A DNA stretch of 64,000 nucleotides from Actinomadura_C sp036008685 (GCA_036008685.1 DASYNF010000108.1:62001-126000), one strand, 5' to 3'; numbered from the stretch's first letter, positions 9,913-20,401 are shown. Notes: generated by a model not told the origin, from the sequence alone. Numbers and translations are program-made.

Positions 9913-9950
9913 TGATCTTGCGGGTGTCCGCACGAACAACCGCAAGATCA
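9913..9950. repeat. Dispersed repeat, copy B: complete inverted form
   Basis: tgatcttgcgggtgtccg at 9913-9930 and its near complement at 9933-9950 form an 18-base inverted repeat with two mismatches and a 2-base loop. This is the most complete copy of the family seen in the window. It lies between plsX and argS, both on the minus strand, and could fold in plsX 3' RNA. Confidence 0.75.
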
Positions 9951-10054
9951 CGGCTATGAAGGCGATCCGCGAGCGGGCGCGCGGGGTCTGGACTGACGAG
10001 TGAGCGAGTGCGAGGAACGAGCGCTCGGGAGCGAGGAAGACCCCGCGTAAACGC

Positions 10055-10134
10055 GCCCGCGAGCCGCCGCGCGGCAGCGCGGCCATGGGGTACAGGCCCG
10101 CGAGCCGCCGCGCGGAGCGCGGCCATGGGTACAG
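10055..10134. repeat. ~40-bp direct tandem duplication at the plsX 3' end
   Basis: Two near-identical units occupy 10055-10095 and 10096-10134. Both begin gcccgcgagccgccgcgcgg and end in ccatgggtacag, differing by a 2-base indel and one G. The second unit abuts the plsX stop codon complement at 10135. The duplication lies wholly outside the coding region. Confidence 0.8.
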
Positions 10135-11229
10135 TCACTCCGCTTCGGGGACGACGTCTTCCTTTTCGGAGGCCGGGTGGTCGCGATCACCGTGCCATCG
10201 GCCGAAGCGGGAGGTGCGTGCCGCGGACACCTGTTCGCGGATCCGCTCGACGATGTCTCCGGCCACGAGATCGTGGGCGAGCACACAGGCCGAGGTGATG
10301 GCCCGCGCGTCCGAGGCGCCGTGAGCGATCACCACGGTGCCGTTGAGTCCCAGCAGCACCCCGCCGCCGTAGGTCCCCGGGTCGAGCCGCTCCCGTAGCT
10401 CCCGCAGCGGGCGGCGCTGCATCAGCGCGCCCGCTTTGGCGCGCCGGCTCGAGGCGATCGCCGCCTGCACCTCGCCGAAGGCCAGCTTCACGGCGCCTTC
10501 CATGGTCTTGAGGGCCACGTTGCCGGTGAAGCCGTCCGTGACGACCACGTCGACCTTGCCTTCGAGCAGATCGTCGCCCTCGATGTTGCCGGCGAAATCG
10601 ATGCCCGGATGCCCCGCACTGAGGAGCTCGTGTGCCCGCCGGGCCAGTTTGTTGCCCTTGCCCGGCTCGGCGCCGATCGTCAGCAGACCGACGCGCGGAC
10701 GCTCCACTCCGAGCCGTACCTGCGCGAAGGCCGTGCCCAGGGCGGCGTACTGCACCAGCGTCTCGGGTTTCACGTCGGCGGTCGCGCCGGCGTCGAGCAG
10801 CACCGTCGGGCGCGGGTGGGTCGGGAGCGTGACGGCGATGGCGGGGCGCATCACCCCGTGCTGCCCCTTCAACCGCAACCGGGAGGTCGCGACGACACCG
10901 GCCGTCGTTCCCGCCGACACCAGGGCCGAGGCCTTGTTCTGACGGATGAGCCGGCAGGCGATGGCCACCGAGGAGCGGGGCGTGCGCCAGCTCGCCAGCG
11001 CGCCCTCGTCCATGGCGAGAGCCTCGTCGGTGTGCGCGATCTGGACCTCCCCGCCCACCCCGAGCCGATCGAGTTCCCTCCTGATCCGCGGCGCCTGGCC
11101 GACCAGGATCAGCCGCAGGCCGTGTTCGTGTACGGCCGCCGCGGCCCCCTGGATGATCTCCTCTGGGGCGTGGTCTCCGCCCATCGTGTCCACGGCGACC
11201 GGCCCGGGCGGTGCGGCGCTGCCGGGCAT
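10135..11229 (-). CDS. plsX: Phosphate acyltransferase PlsX
   Basis: The 364-residue product reads as PlsX, which converts acyl-ACP to acyl-phosphate for PlsY in phospholipid synthesis. Family motifs include AVDTMGGDHAPEEIIQGA at the N-terminus, SAGTTAGVVATSRLRL, GNIEGDDLLEGKVDVVVTDG and GGGVLLGLNGTVVIAHG. I placed the start at ATG 11229 because CCAGGAG lies six bases upstream; the frame continues to 11283 without such a site. The gene is not next to rpmF, fabH or acpP, its common partners, so it may be a second copy. About 40 C-terminal residues are charged and variable. Confidence 0.93.
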   Translation of the reverse strand: MPGSAAPPGPVAVDTMGGDHAPEEIIQGAAAAVHEHGLRLILVGQAPRIRRELDRLGVGGEVQIAHTDEALAMDEGALASWRTPRSSVAIACRLIRQNKASALVSAGTTAGVVATSRLRLKGQHGVMRPAIAVTLPTHPRPTVLLDAGATADVKPETLVQYAALGTAFAQVRLGVERPRVGLLTIGAEPGKGNKLARRAHELLSAGHPGIDFAGNIEGDDLLEGKVDVVVTDGFTGNVALKTMEGAVKLAFGEVQAAIASSRRAKAGALMQRRPLRELRERLDPGTYGGGVLLGLNGTVVIAHGASDARAITSACVLAHDLVAGDIVERIREQVSAARTSRFGRWHGDRDHPASEKEDVVPEAE

Positions 11230-11337
11230 GCGGTGCTCCTGGATCAGGAAGGGAAGGGTGTCAGCGCCGATCGTGCGCCTCAAATCATGGTAGGGCCACC
11301 AGCCTTTCCCCTGATCACCGGTTCTGACCCTCGGTGA

Positions 11338-11736
11338 TCAGTCCTTCCCGCGGCGGCAGTCCCTACCGAGGCAGTGGGCGTTCTGCACGAGGGGCCGGCC
11401 GTTGAGGAGGATGGTGTAGTACTCCTCCTTGACCCTGTCCTCCGCGGCCCCGATGACCTGGACCCGCTTGGCGTCCGTGGTCGACCCGAGGCAGCTCACC
11501 CGCATGCGCCGCTTGGTGAAGCCGGGCATGTCCTGACAGGTCAGCGGCTTGACGAGATAGTGTCCACGCGAGCGCAGCTCATCACTCGCGGTCATCGGCG
11601 TGGCGATGAGCAGGGCCGTCTGCGTCTTGTGCCGGAGCTCTTTGCCGCCGAAGATCGTCAGCAGCCCGAAGACGGCCGCGCAGATGGCTCCGAGGCCGAT
11701 CGAGGTGACGACGGCGGCGGCGACGGGAATCTTCAC
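11338..11736 (-). CDS. Membrane-anchored extracytoplasmic protein (paralogue of next gene)
   Basis: A 132-residue protein with one N-terminal transmembrane anchor (residues 5-28, AAAVVTSIGLGAICAAVFGLL). A 100-residue extracytoplasmic domain follows with four cysteines (TCQDM, VSCLG, AHCLG, RDCRR). The domain aligns by eye with the lipoprotein encoded just upstream: a shared GH..V, a CxG step, RV.C.G, V.G.A.D and a closing GR..L...CLG..C. The small size and cysteine spacing recall DUF4333-like secreted domains, but I do not assign a family. Function unknown. Confidence 0.7.
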   Translation of the reverse strand: MKIPVAAAVVTSIGLGAICAAVFGLLTIFGGKELRHKTQTALLIATPMTASDELRSRGHYLVKPLTCQDMPGFTKRRMRVSCLGSTTDAKRVQVIGAAEDRVKEEYYTILLNGRPLVQNAHCLGRDCRRGKD

Positions 11737-11805
11737 AGTGTCAAGCGTCGCGCCTCGCGGAGCGGCACGCCCGGCGTGCCGGGCGGGTTTTCCCCCGAAT
11801 TGACC

Positions 11806-12171
11806 TCAGCTCGCCGGGCCCTTGCCGCAACCCAGGCCGAGACAGGCCTTACGCAGCACCTCGCGCCCCGCCACGGTCACCACGAACTCCTGGCGGGGGT
11901 TCGGCGTGTCCGCGTCGCGGGCGATCCCCCGTACCCGGATCGGCTCCCCCCGAACGGTACGGCCGGTGCAGTGGACCCGTACGACCGAGGGCGTGTTGTC
12001 CCGCGGCAGCGTGCAGGCGATCGTGCCGCGCACGGGATGGCCGGCCCGGCCGAGTTCGGTCCTGGCGCCGGTGGCGGTGGCGGTGCCGAACGCCTTCTCG
12101 GAGATGTCCCGCATCGCGCCGCAGCCGCAGAGGCCGAGGATCATCAGTACGGTCAGGAGCATGGTCCTCAC
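11806..12171 (-). CDS. Small lipoprotein, paralogue of 11338-11736
   Basis: The product has about 121 residues. A GTG at 12171 overlaps the TGA of the preceding hydrolase gene (GTGA), giving translational coupling and an arginine before the hydrophobic core. An in-frame ATG at 12162 would lack that basic residue. A lipobox (MILGLCGC, ending at the cysteine near residue 18) predicts signal peptidase II cleavage and lipid anchoring outside the membrane. The mature domain repeats the cysteine pattern of the neighbouring membrane-anchored protein. Function unknown. Confidence 0.7.
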   Translation of the reverse strand: MRTMLLTVLMILGLCGCGAMRDISEKAFGTATATGARTELGRAGHPVRGTIACTLPRDNTPSVVRVHCTGRTVRGEPIRVRGIARDADTPNPRQEFVVTVAGREVLRKACLGLGCGKGPAS

Positions 12172-13046
12172 ACGGCCCCCTGCGTCCTCTGGGCCTCGGC
12201 CTGGCCGACGGCGTCCGCGACCGCGTCCGGCCGGTCGAGCTGGACCATGTGCGGGCACTGGGGAAGCCGCACCTGCCGGCCGTACGGGCTCATCGCGGCG
12301 AGCCGCGCATGGCACGCCGACCAGCGACGTGCCTCCTCCTGAGCGGGCAGGTCGCCGAGCGCGGTGAGCACGACGAGGGGGACCGCGGGAAGGCGCCGGT
12401 GCTCACGCAGAGCCGCCAGGTCCGCCGCCATCTCCCCGTAGGCGACGTACTCGGCGAGCACGGTGCCGAGCACCTGCCCGCGCCCGTAGACCGACCGTAC
12501 GACGGAACCGGGCACGACCTGGCCACGGCGGCTGATGCCGCCCAGGACCCGGCGGTAGGCCCAGGGGCCGAGGAGCCGCGACAGGCCGGTGATCTGCGCC
12601 AGCGTTCCGGCGGCCCGGGCCAGGGGGACGAGCACGGCCGGCAGCCGGACGCCGGGCTTCTGGTCTCGCTCACAGCTCGGGTCCACCAGGACGAGGCCGG
12701 CCACCAGGTCGGGGCGGGTCCGGGCCAGCGCCTCCGCGTGGAAGGCGGCCACGGAGTGAGCCACCACGGTCACGGGCGCGCCCGCCCACTCGGCCAGCGC
12801 GGCGAGCAGGCCGGCCTCCGCGCGCAGGTTCGGGGGCCTGTGCCCGACCGGGCTCGCTCCGAGCCCGGGCCGATCGAACACGATGACCCGGTGCCGCCCG
12901 GCCAGCAGGTCCACGACCCGTTCCCAGTCGAACCAGGCACCGCCGAGCCCGGTGCTCAGCAGCAGCGGCGGGCCGTCCTTGCGGCCGGTCTCGACCACGT
13001 GGACGCGCTCGCCGTCGACCTCGATCAACTCACCGACTCGGCTCAT
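12168..13046 (-). CDS. Alpha/beta hydrolase
   Basis: A 292-residue alpha/beta-hydrolase fold protein. The early strand/oxyanion region is LLLSTGLGGAWFDWERVV, and FDRPGLGASP follows. The nucleophile elbow is VVAHSVAAF, so the usual GxSxG reads AHSVA: the serine is kept but both glycines are alanine. A late aspartate (TALGDLP) and the histidine of CPHMVQLDRPD complete a plausible triad. ATG 13046 overlaps the stop of the upstream DUF998 gene (ATGA), and its own stop overlaps the lipoprotein start, so three genes form one tightly coupled operon. Substrate unknown. Confidence 0.88.
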   Translation of the reverse strand: MSRVGELIEVDGERVHVVETGRKDGPPLLLSTGLGGAWFDWERVVDLLAGRHRVIVFDRPGLGASPVGHRPPNLRAEAGLLAALAEWAGAPVTVVAHSVAAFHAEALARTRPDLVAGLVLVDPSCERDQKPGVRLPAVLVPLARAAGTLAQITGLSRLLGPWAYRRVLGGISRRGQVVPGSVVRSVYGRGQVLGTVLAEYVAYGEMAADLAALREHRRLPAVPLVVLTALGDLPAQEEARRWSACHARLAAMSPYGRQVRLPQCPHMVQLDRPDAVADAVGQAEAQRTQGAV

Positions 13047-13867
13047 GGCTTCGCTCCGCTCGGCGGTATGGGCTGTTGTGCCCGGACCTCGGCCGGTTCG
13101 GGCGGCTCGTACGGCTGCGCCGGGCGAGAGGGCGCCTCGGGCGCGCCGGCCGGGATCGTCGCGCCTCGTCCACGGTCGCGGCGGTCCGCGTACAGCGCCC
13201 AGGCGATGGTCAACAGGCTGAGAGACAGGACGATGATCTGGATGCGCTGCGCCAGTCCCAGCCAGGCACCGGCCACCATGAGGCAGAGCGTGGTCAGCGC
13301 GGAGACGACCTCCGCGATGGCGAGCGCCCATCCCCATCGGGCGAGAGCGGGCCACCAGCCATAACGGCGGGCGGCGATGGACAGCGCGAACAGCGCGATG
13401 ATGGCGCAGGCGATCACTGAGCCGCTGGTCACGGCGTGGAACTGGTGGGAGAAGGAGACGTGGTCGGCGCGCTCCCGCAGGGCACAGGTGGTGTCGAGGC
13501 TCGGCGCACAGTCGAGCGGGAAGGTGGCGTCCCCCAGCACCGAGATCCCGAACAGGAGCAGGAACGTCCATCCGGCCGATGCCCATGGCCTGCGGCGCAG
13601 GGTCACCAGGGCGGTGACCGAGACGATGATGGTGAGCCAGCCGGTGATGTAGTCGCCGGCGTTGTAGGCCCAGTGGAACGGCTGGTCGACGGCCGAGAGC
13701 TCGCTGGCGTAGCCGTCGATGACGTCGAGGTCCGGACTGAGCAGGGACTCCAGCAGGAACGAGGAGTAGGAGATCCCGGCGATGGCCGCCATGACGGCGG
13801 CGAACGGGGGCACGACCCCGGGCCCGGCCCTACGTCCCCCGGAGCTCACCGCCGCCTCCCTCCGCAT
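13043..13867 (-). CDS. DUF998 integral membrane protein
   Basis: The 274-residue product has about seven hydrophobic segments between residues 20 and 230 and an Arg/Pro-rich cytoplasmic tail. The layout, with FHWAYNAGDYITGW, VLGDATFPLDCAPS and VSFSHQFHAVTSGSV, matches DUF998 proteins, whose role is poorly defined. It is the first gene of an operon with a hydrolase and a lipoprotein, which points to envelope biology. Confidence 0.8.
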   Translation of the reverse strand: MRREAAVSSGGRRAGPGVVPPFAAVMAAIAGISYSSFLLESLLSPDLDVIDGYASELSAVDQPFHWAYNAGDYITGWLTIIVSVTALVTLRRRPWASAGWTFLLLFGISVLGDATFPLDCAPSLDTTCALRERADHVSFSHQFHAVTSGSVIACAIIALFALSIAARRYGWWPALARWGWALAIAEVVSALTTLCLMVAGAWLGLAQRIQIIVLSLSLLTIAWALYADRRDRGRGATIPAGAPEAPSRPAQPYEPPEPAEVRAQQPIPPSGAKP

Positions 13868-14373
13868 GTTTCAGACCACATGCCGGGACTCAGGATATGT
13901 ACGGCGGACCGCAGGTGATCCGCGCACCCCCGCGGGGGACTCGAGAACCATGGGTTGTGCGACATTCCGCCCGTGTGGTGGTATTCGGACAGTCGGGACG
14001 AAACTTCGCGCGGCGAACGGACATTGTCCCGACGAGAACTCTACGGTGCGCCTCAGGAGGGGCGCCGGGATGCGGCTCCGCAGTGGCGTCGCTGAGATTC
14101 GGTACGGGTACCTACTCGGTGAAAACAGGGCGGAAACGGTATCAATGGGAGCGGGAATGCGCAGCTCGCTTCGGTGCCGGACCTGCGCCGGACCTGCGAC
14201 GGAGCCCGTGTGGTGAGGAGGCCACGACCGACCCGCGAAGCCTCGGGGTCATGCCCAGATGATGACCGTGCGTCATTTGACCTGCTCGTACCACCGATGG
14301 ACCTCGGCCAGGGCGATGTCGGCCGACGCACGCTCGAGCCCGCGTTCCACCGATGCAAAGGAGTTATGCCAAC
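13868..14373. other. Divergent intergenic region with distant inverted repeat
   Basis: This 506-base spacer separates the DUF998 operon from the radical SAM gene. Octamers gtcgggac (13992-13999) and gtcccgac (14026-14033) are exact complements 26 bases apart, either a stem-loop or a split operator. An AAAGGAG ribosome site lies at 14357-14363. No gene is supported inside. Confidence 0.45.
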
Positions 14374-15690
<1,317 letters not shown>

Positions 15691-16015
15691 GCCCCCGCCG
15701 GGCGGTAGCCGATGCGAAGCGGCTTCGAAGCGAATCGATAGCGCCGCTGCGCACGCTTGACCAACACGGACCGGCGGCCGTTGCAGCCGGGCGCCGGTCC
15801 GCTGTGGGCGTGACGTGCGGGTGCCGGGCCCGGGGGCACCGTGATGACCGGACGGGCCGGGGCCGTCGCCTCGGCGTCACTAGTCCCCGTGGGTGCGCAA
15901 ACGGGGTTTACCGGGGTCGCGTCGAGGACGCGGCCCCGGGCCTTCCCCCCCAGGGCTCCGGCGGCGTCATGATGGCCCCGTCGCCGTCGATCGGGCGATC
16001 ACCGAGGTGAACCGA
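15691..16015. other. Intergenic between convergent genes
   Basis: 325 bases with a very short gaagc/gcttc hairpin near 15716-15726 after the radical SAM gene. I see no coding sequence or RNA gene. Confidence 0.4.
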
Positions 16016-16537
16016 TCAGTGGCCGTAGACCGGGACGATGAGTGCCCGGGCCAGAGTGTGCGCCGTGATGTTGAAGCCGACGACGGCCGGGCTGGTGTCG
16101 GAGTCGACGCCGAGCTTGTCCACGTCGAGGGCGTGCACGGCGAAGGCGTAGCGGTGCGGCGCCCCGGGAGGCGGTGCGGCCCCGCCGAAGTCCTTGGTGC
16201 CGTAGTCGTTGCGGGCCTGCGTGCCCACAGTGGCGTCCGGGGTCCCGGCGCCGGACGGCAGTTCGGTGACGTCCGCGGGGATGTCGAACAGCGACCAGTG
16301 CCAGAAGCCGCTCCCCGTCGGAGCGTCCGGGTCGAAACAGGTCACCGCGAAGCTCTTCGTCTCCGCGGGGAAGCCCTCCCAGCTCAGGTGCGGCGAGACG
16401 TTGCCGCCCTCGAAGCCCCAGTCGTCGAAGACCTGGGCTTTCGCCATCTGCTGCCCGTCGGTGACGTCGTCGCTGGTCACGGCGAAGGATGGGACCGAGG
16501 GCAGGAAGTCATAGGGAAGCGGCGGCCGGCCGGCCAT
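16016..16537 (-). CDS. YbhB/YbcL-type phosphatidylethanolamine-binding protein
   Basis: A 173-residue PEBP-fold protein. The conserved parts are GGNVSPHLSWEGFP, KSFAVTCFDPDAPTGSGFWHW (read as two adjacent motifs) and a C-terminal HRYAFAVHALD. These residues build the small anion-binding pocket of bacterial Raf-kinase-inhibitor-like proteins. There is no signal peptide, so it should be cytoplasmic. The physiological role of bacterial members is unclear. It stands alone. Confidence 0.93.
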   Translation of the reverse strand: MAGRPPLPYDFLPSVPSFAVTSDDVTDGQQMAKAQVFDDWGFEGGNVSPHLSWEGFPAETKSFAVTCFDPDAPTGSGFWHWSLFDIPADVTELPSGAGTPDATVGTQARNDYGTKDFGGAAPPPGAPHRYAFAVHALDVDKLGVDSDTSPAVVGFNITAHTLARALIVPVYGH

Positions 16538-16644
16538 GGCAACTCCTTCGTGGAGACGGATGTGTCTCCATACCTATCAAGCTCTGAATACCCATGAAGC
16601 CCCGATCTCCCGGGTGGCGTCCGTTCGGGAGGGAGAGATCACCC

Positions 16645-18138
16645 TCAGGAGGGACAGATCACCGCGAGCGAGGCCGGGCGTTTGCCGAACACCACCGTCG
16701 GAGCGACCGAGCTCGTCTCGCCGTCCGTGGCGATGCGCAGCCGGCCGCCCGGAGCCGAGAGACGCATCGTGTCCGAGCGCCAGGCCGAGTATCCGGGCGT
16801 GAGGCGGAGGTGACCGGCCAGGACGGCGGCGACCGCCCGCAGCCGGCCGGCCCCGCCGCTCGCCTCGATCAGGCGGATGTCGAGCTTTCCGCCGGTCAAT
16901 CGCCCACGCCAGGTGGGAGTGGTGCCGCGGGTCCCGTATTCGCAATTTCCGATGAATGCCAGCCAAACGCGCCGTGTCCGTCCATCGATGACGACCTCGG
17001 CGGGCTCGCAGTGGCGCAGTACGCGCGTGGCCGCGACCGCGAGAGCCGGCCATTTCCCGATTCGGCTCTCGAGTCGCTCCCGCCGATCCACCAGTTGGGT
17101 ATAGGCGCCGAAACCGGCCGTGTTGAGGAAGACGAGGTCTTCATCATCGGGCCGCTCGATCCGGCCGACGTCGACGCGCGCGACGCGGCCCTCGCGATAG
17201 GCCGCGAGAGCGTCCTCGACGGTCTCGATACCGAGTGTCCTGGCGAAACGGTTCAGCGTGCCTCCCGGCACGGGCAGGAGCGGCACGTCGTGCTTCAGGG
17301 CCGCCCGTGCGCCCGCGTTCATGGTGCCGTCGCCTCCGGCCGCCGCGAGGACGTCGGCCCGCTCGGCGGCCTTGTCGAGGATCGTGCCGACGTCGTCTCC
17401 GGGCCCGAGTTCGACGATCTCCGCCGCAGGCAGTCGCCTGCTGATGGCGGCGGCGACCGACGACCCCGGGCCGGCATCCGGATTCACGATGGCGACCACC
17501 CCCTGTCCGTCCGCGCTCGTGCGCGCGACGTCCGAGGTCAGGCTCATCCGTACGACATGGGAGATCGGTGGGCGGGTGGGCCAGGCGAGCCGCGTCGCCA
17601 CCCCGGCCAGGGCGCCGATACCGATGCCGGCCAGCACGTCACCCGGGTAGTGAGCACCGGTATAGATCCGGGAGAACGCCACCGCGCCCGCCAGCCCGGC
17701 GATGGGGACCGCGATATACGGGGGAGCCTCCAGTGCCACACCCGTGGCGAAGGCCGTGGCCGAGGCGGAGTGCCCCGACGGGAAGGCGGGCGAGGTGGGA
17801 AGGGCCCAGCGCCGGCGGCCCTGGGGGACCAGGTCCACGATCGGACGTTTACGACGGAAGGCGCGCTTGCCGGCCAGGTTGGCCACCGGGCTCGCCACGG
17901 CGATCCCGATCGCACCGCGCAGAGCCGCCCGGCGCAGGTGCGGCCTGCGGGTGAGTCCCAGAGCGGTCGCCGTGCCGAACCACAGAAGCGAATTGTTCGC
18001 CATGCGGGAGAGCCGGGGCAGTACGGATTCAAGACCGGGCAGGTGAGCCGTGGCGACCGCCTCGAAGGCCTGCCGGTCCAGCTTGTTGAGGCTGGTTCTG
18101 AGCGACATGCGGCCTGTTATCCCCGGGGAAGCGGACAT
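16645..18138 (-). CDS. PAP2 phosphatase-diacylglycerol kinase fusion
   Basis: Two domains in 497 residues. Residues ~25-195 are a membrane PAP2 phosphatase with the three-part active site: KRAFRRKRP, FPSGHSASA and SRIYTGAHYPGDV. Residues ~212-490 are a lipid kinase with the nucleotide loop NPDAGPGSS and the catalytic AAGGDGTMNAG, then VPGGTLNRFART. The combination would let one protein dephosphorylate and phosphorylate lipids, and it is common in actinobacteria. ATG 18138 follows GAGGCATC; Met11 is an alternative start. The gene is divergent from the ABC exporter. Confidence 0.93.
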   Translation of the reverse strand: MSASPGITGRMSLRTSLNKLDRQAFEAVATAHLPGLESVLPRLSRMANNSLLWFGTATALGLTRRPHLRRAALRGAIGIAVASPVANLAGKRAFRRKRPIVDLVPQGRRRWALPTSPAFPSGHSASATAFATGVALEAPPYIAVPIAGLAGAVAFSRIYTGAHYPGDVLAGIGIGALAGVATRLAWPTRPPISHVVRMSLTSDVARTSADGQGVVAIVNPDAGPGSSVAAAISRRLPAAEIVELGPGDDVGTILDKAAERADVLAAAGGDGTMNAGARAALKHDVPLLPVPGGTLNRFARTLGIETVEDALAAYREGRVARVDVGRIERPDDEDLVFLNTAGFGAYTQLVDRRERLESRIGKWPALAVAATRVLRHCEPAEVVIDGRTRRVWLAFIGNCEYGTRGTTPTWRGRLTGGKLDIRLIEASGGAGRLRAVAAVLAGHLRLTPGYSAWRSDTMRLSAPGGRLRIATDGETSSVAPTVVFGKRPASLAVICPS

Positions 18139-18219
18139 GATGCCTCGAAGATCACAGATCAGGCTCTACATGTGGAGGAACGTGCCTGAGGTACCGTCAA
18201 CTGCAATAGGCTTCGCGAT

Positions 18220-19257
18220 ATGAGTCACCCGGAACGGCTCAGCTCCTCGGGTGGCGAGCATGTCGGTGCCATCGCAGCTCCCCCTCCCATGAACGGGAAA
18301 AGCGGCGAATCCCTGGCCCAGCTCGCCTCACGGTATGGACTGACGCAGAGCGCGGCGCGCCCCCCGCTGGGGAAATACATTCGTGAAGTTTGGCAACGGC
18401 GCATGTTCATCTGGAACTTCGCGTCGTCCAAGAGCATGTCGATGTATACGACATCGCAACTGGGACAGCTGTGGCAGGTGCTGACGCCGCTGCTCAACGC
18501 GTGCATCTACTACCTGATCTTCGGTGCTCTCCTCCAGCAGAAGCGCGGGATCAGCGACTACATCCCCTTCCTGGTCACAGGCGTCTTCGTCTTCTCGTTC
18601 TCCCAGCGGTCGATGACGGCCGGCGCCAAGTCGATCGGCAACAACCTGTCGCTGATCCGGGCCCTGCACTTCCCGCGGGCGTCGCTGCCGTTCGCCTACG
18701 TGATCGTGGAGTTGCAGCACCTGCTGGTCGCGATGGGCGTGCTGGTCGTCATCGTGCTCGGCTTCGGTGAGCTCCCCACCTGGCACTGGATCCTGATCGT
18801 CCCGGCCCTGGCCCTCCAGCTGATCTTCAACGTCGGGGCCAGCCTGTTCATCGCCCGGTTGGGCGCGTTCGTCCGCGACATCCAGCAGTTGCTCCCCTTC
18901 ATCCTGCGGACCTGGTTCTACTTCTCCGGCATCTTCTTCGGCATGTGGGTGCTCGCCGCCAAGGCGCCGACCTGGGCCATGAAGATCCTGGAGCTCAACC
19001 CGGGCTCGGTCTACGTCGAGCTGGCCCGTCGCAGTCTCCTGGCCTCCTACCGTGACGACCTGACGGCCAAGCAGGCCGAGTTCCTCAAGCTGTGCGAGGC
19101 CGGCGGGCCGAAGGCGTCCGGTTATTGCGCCCAGCACGCCGAGCTGGTCACCATGAACCAGACCGTATGGATTTATGCCATCGGCTGGGCGGTCTTCGCG
19201 TTCATGGGTGGCTTCTACTACTTCTACCGCGCGGAGGAGAGGTACGGCCGTGGCTGA
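18220..19257 (+). CDS. Polysaccharide/teichoic-acid ABC exporter permease (TagG/Wzm type)
   Basis: A 345-residue ABC-2-type permease. The hallmark is an amphipathic N-terminal stretch (YIREVWQRRMFIWNF), followed by six hydrophobic helices between residues ~100 and 335, with QLGQLWQVLTPLLNA at the first and GGFYYFYRAEERYGRG at the C-terminus. Such permeases move lipid-linked cell-wall polymers outward with a TagH/Wzt ATPase. That ATPase is the next gene and overlaps by eight bases, so the pair is certainly one operon. Residues 280-310 form an external loop with several cysteines. Confidence 0.92.
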   Translation: MSHPERLSSSGGEHVGAIAAPPPMNGKSGESLAQLASRYGLTQSAARPPLGKYIREVWQRRMFIWNFASSKSMSMYTTSQLGQLWQVLTPLLNACIYYLIFGALLQQKRGISDYIPFLVTGVFVFSFSQRSMTAGAKSIGNNLSLIRALHFPRASLPFAYVIVELQHLLVAMGVLVVIVLGFGELPTWHWILIVPALALQLIFNVGASLFIARLGAFVRDIQQLLPFILRTWFYFSGIFFGMWVLAAKAPTWAMKILELNPGSVYVELARRSLLASYRDDLTAKQAEFLKLCEAGGPKASGYCAQHAELVTMNQTVWIYAIGWAVFAFMGGFYYFYRAEERYGRG

Positions 19258-20110
19258 TGCCGTGAAGGAGAAGGCTTCCGTGTCCGACTCCTCGTCCCAG
19301 AACCCCGATCCCAAGAAGCCGCAGGAGATCGTGCAGCCCGAGGTGGTGATCGACCCGACCCGGGACCCGATCGTCATCGTCGACGGCCTGCACATCCTCT
19401 ACCGCGTCTACGGCGCGGGCGGCGACAAGGGCTCGGCCGCGACCGCCCTCATGCGGGTCGTCCGCCGCCAGAACCGGCCGCAGACGAAGGAGATCCACGC
19501 CGTCCGCGGGGTGTCCTTCATCGCCTACCGAGGCGACGCGATCGGCATCATCGGCACCAACGGCTCCGGCAAGTCGACACTGCTCAAGGCGATCGCCGGT
19601 CTGCTGCCACCGCACAGCGGGGGCGTCTACACCGACGGCCAGCCCTCTCTGCTGGGCGTCAGCGCCGCGCTGATGCGCGAGCTGACCGGTGAACGCAACA
19701 TCGTCCTGGGCTGCCTGGCGATGGGGCTCACCCCGCAGGAGACGCGGGAGAAGTACGACGAGATCGTCAAGTTCGCCGACCTCAAGCCCGGGTTCATCCA
19801 GTACCCGATGCGGACCTACTCCTCCGGTATGGGCGCTCGGCTGCGCTTCGCGATCGCGGCGGCCCGTACGCACGACGTCCTGCTCATCGACGAGGCCCTC
19901 GCCACGGGTGACGCCAAGTTCAAGCGCCGGAGCAAGGCCAAGATCGAAGAACTCCGTAAGGACGCCGGTGCGGTCTTCCTGGTCGCGCACAACCTCGACG
20001 TCATCGAGGAGACCTGCAACCGGGTCATCTGGCTGGACGACGGCCAGATCCGGATGGACGGATCGCCGAAGGCCGTGATCTCGGCCTACACCGAGGCCAC
20101 CAGCAAGTAA
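19250..20110 (+). CDS. Polysaccharide ABC exporter ATPase (TagH/Wzt type)
   Basis: The 286-residue ATPase has Walker A GTNGSGKST, signature YSSGMGARLRFA, Walker B VLLIDEALATGD and the switch histidine VAHNLD. ALATGD is the form found in polysaccharide exporters. There is no C-terminal carbohydrate-binding extension, so it resembles short Wzt/TagH proteins. GTG 19250 is preceded by GGAGAGG and overlaps the permease stop. The first ~45 residues are a charged leader before the ABC domain. Confidence 0.93.
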   Translation: MADAVKEKASVSDSSSQNPDPKKPQEIVQPEVVIDPTRDPIVIVDGLHILYRVYGAGGDKGSAATALMRVVRRQNRPQTKEIHAVRGVSFIAYRGDAIGIIGTNGSGKSTLLKAIAGLLPPHSGGVYTDGQPSLLGVSAALMRELTGERNIVLGCLAMGLTPQETREKYDEIVKFADLKPGFIQYPMRTYSSGMGARLRFAIAAARTHDVLLIDEALATGDAKFKRRSKAKIEELRKDAGAVFLVAHNLDVIEETCNRVIWLDDGQIRMDGSPKAVISAYTEATSK

Positions 20111-20179
20111 AGACGCTTCCGTGTGAGACGGAGGTGGCGGGGTACAGCCCCTCTCTGAAACCGAATGAGAGGGGCTGCG

Positions 20180-20401
20180 ATGGCCACCGGCGTGACGCCG
20201 AGCGACCTCGGCGACGAGGACCTGATGCGTGAGCTGGAGCACCTGTACGACACTCGGCTCGACGCCTTGCGCCACGCGGCCGATCAGGCGCTCGCCGAGC
20301 ACACCCGGCGGATGGCCGAGTTCGAGGCCGAATACCTCCGCCGCAGGCCCGAGCGCGAGATCGATCCCGAGCGGCTGAGGGCGGGCGCCAGGCAGAGGTG
20401 A
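20180..20401 (+). CDS. DUF6158 family small protein
   Basis: A 73-residue acidic/basic helical protein. The stretch DLGDEDLMRELEHLYDTR followed by HTRRMAEFEAEYLRR matches DUF6158, a short family common in actinobacteria and without known function. ATG 20180 is preceded by GAGAGGGG with six-base spacing; the frame extends to 20165 without a better site. It should form a helical hairpin or coiled coil. Confidence 0.8.
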   Translation: MATGVTPSDLGDEDLMRELEHLYDTRLDALRHAADQALAEHTRRMAEFEAEYLRRRPEREIDPERLRAGARQR

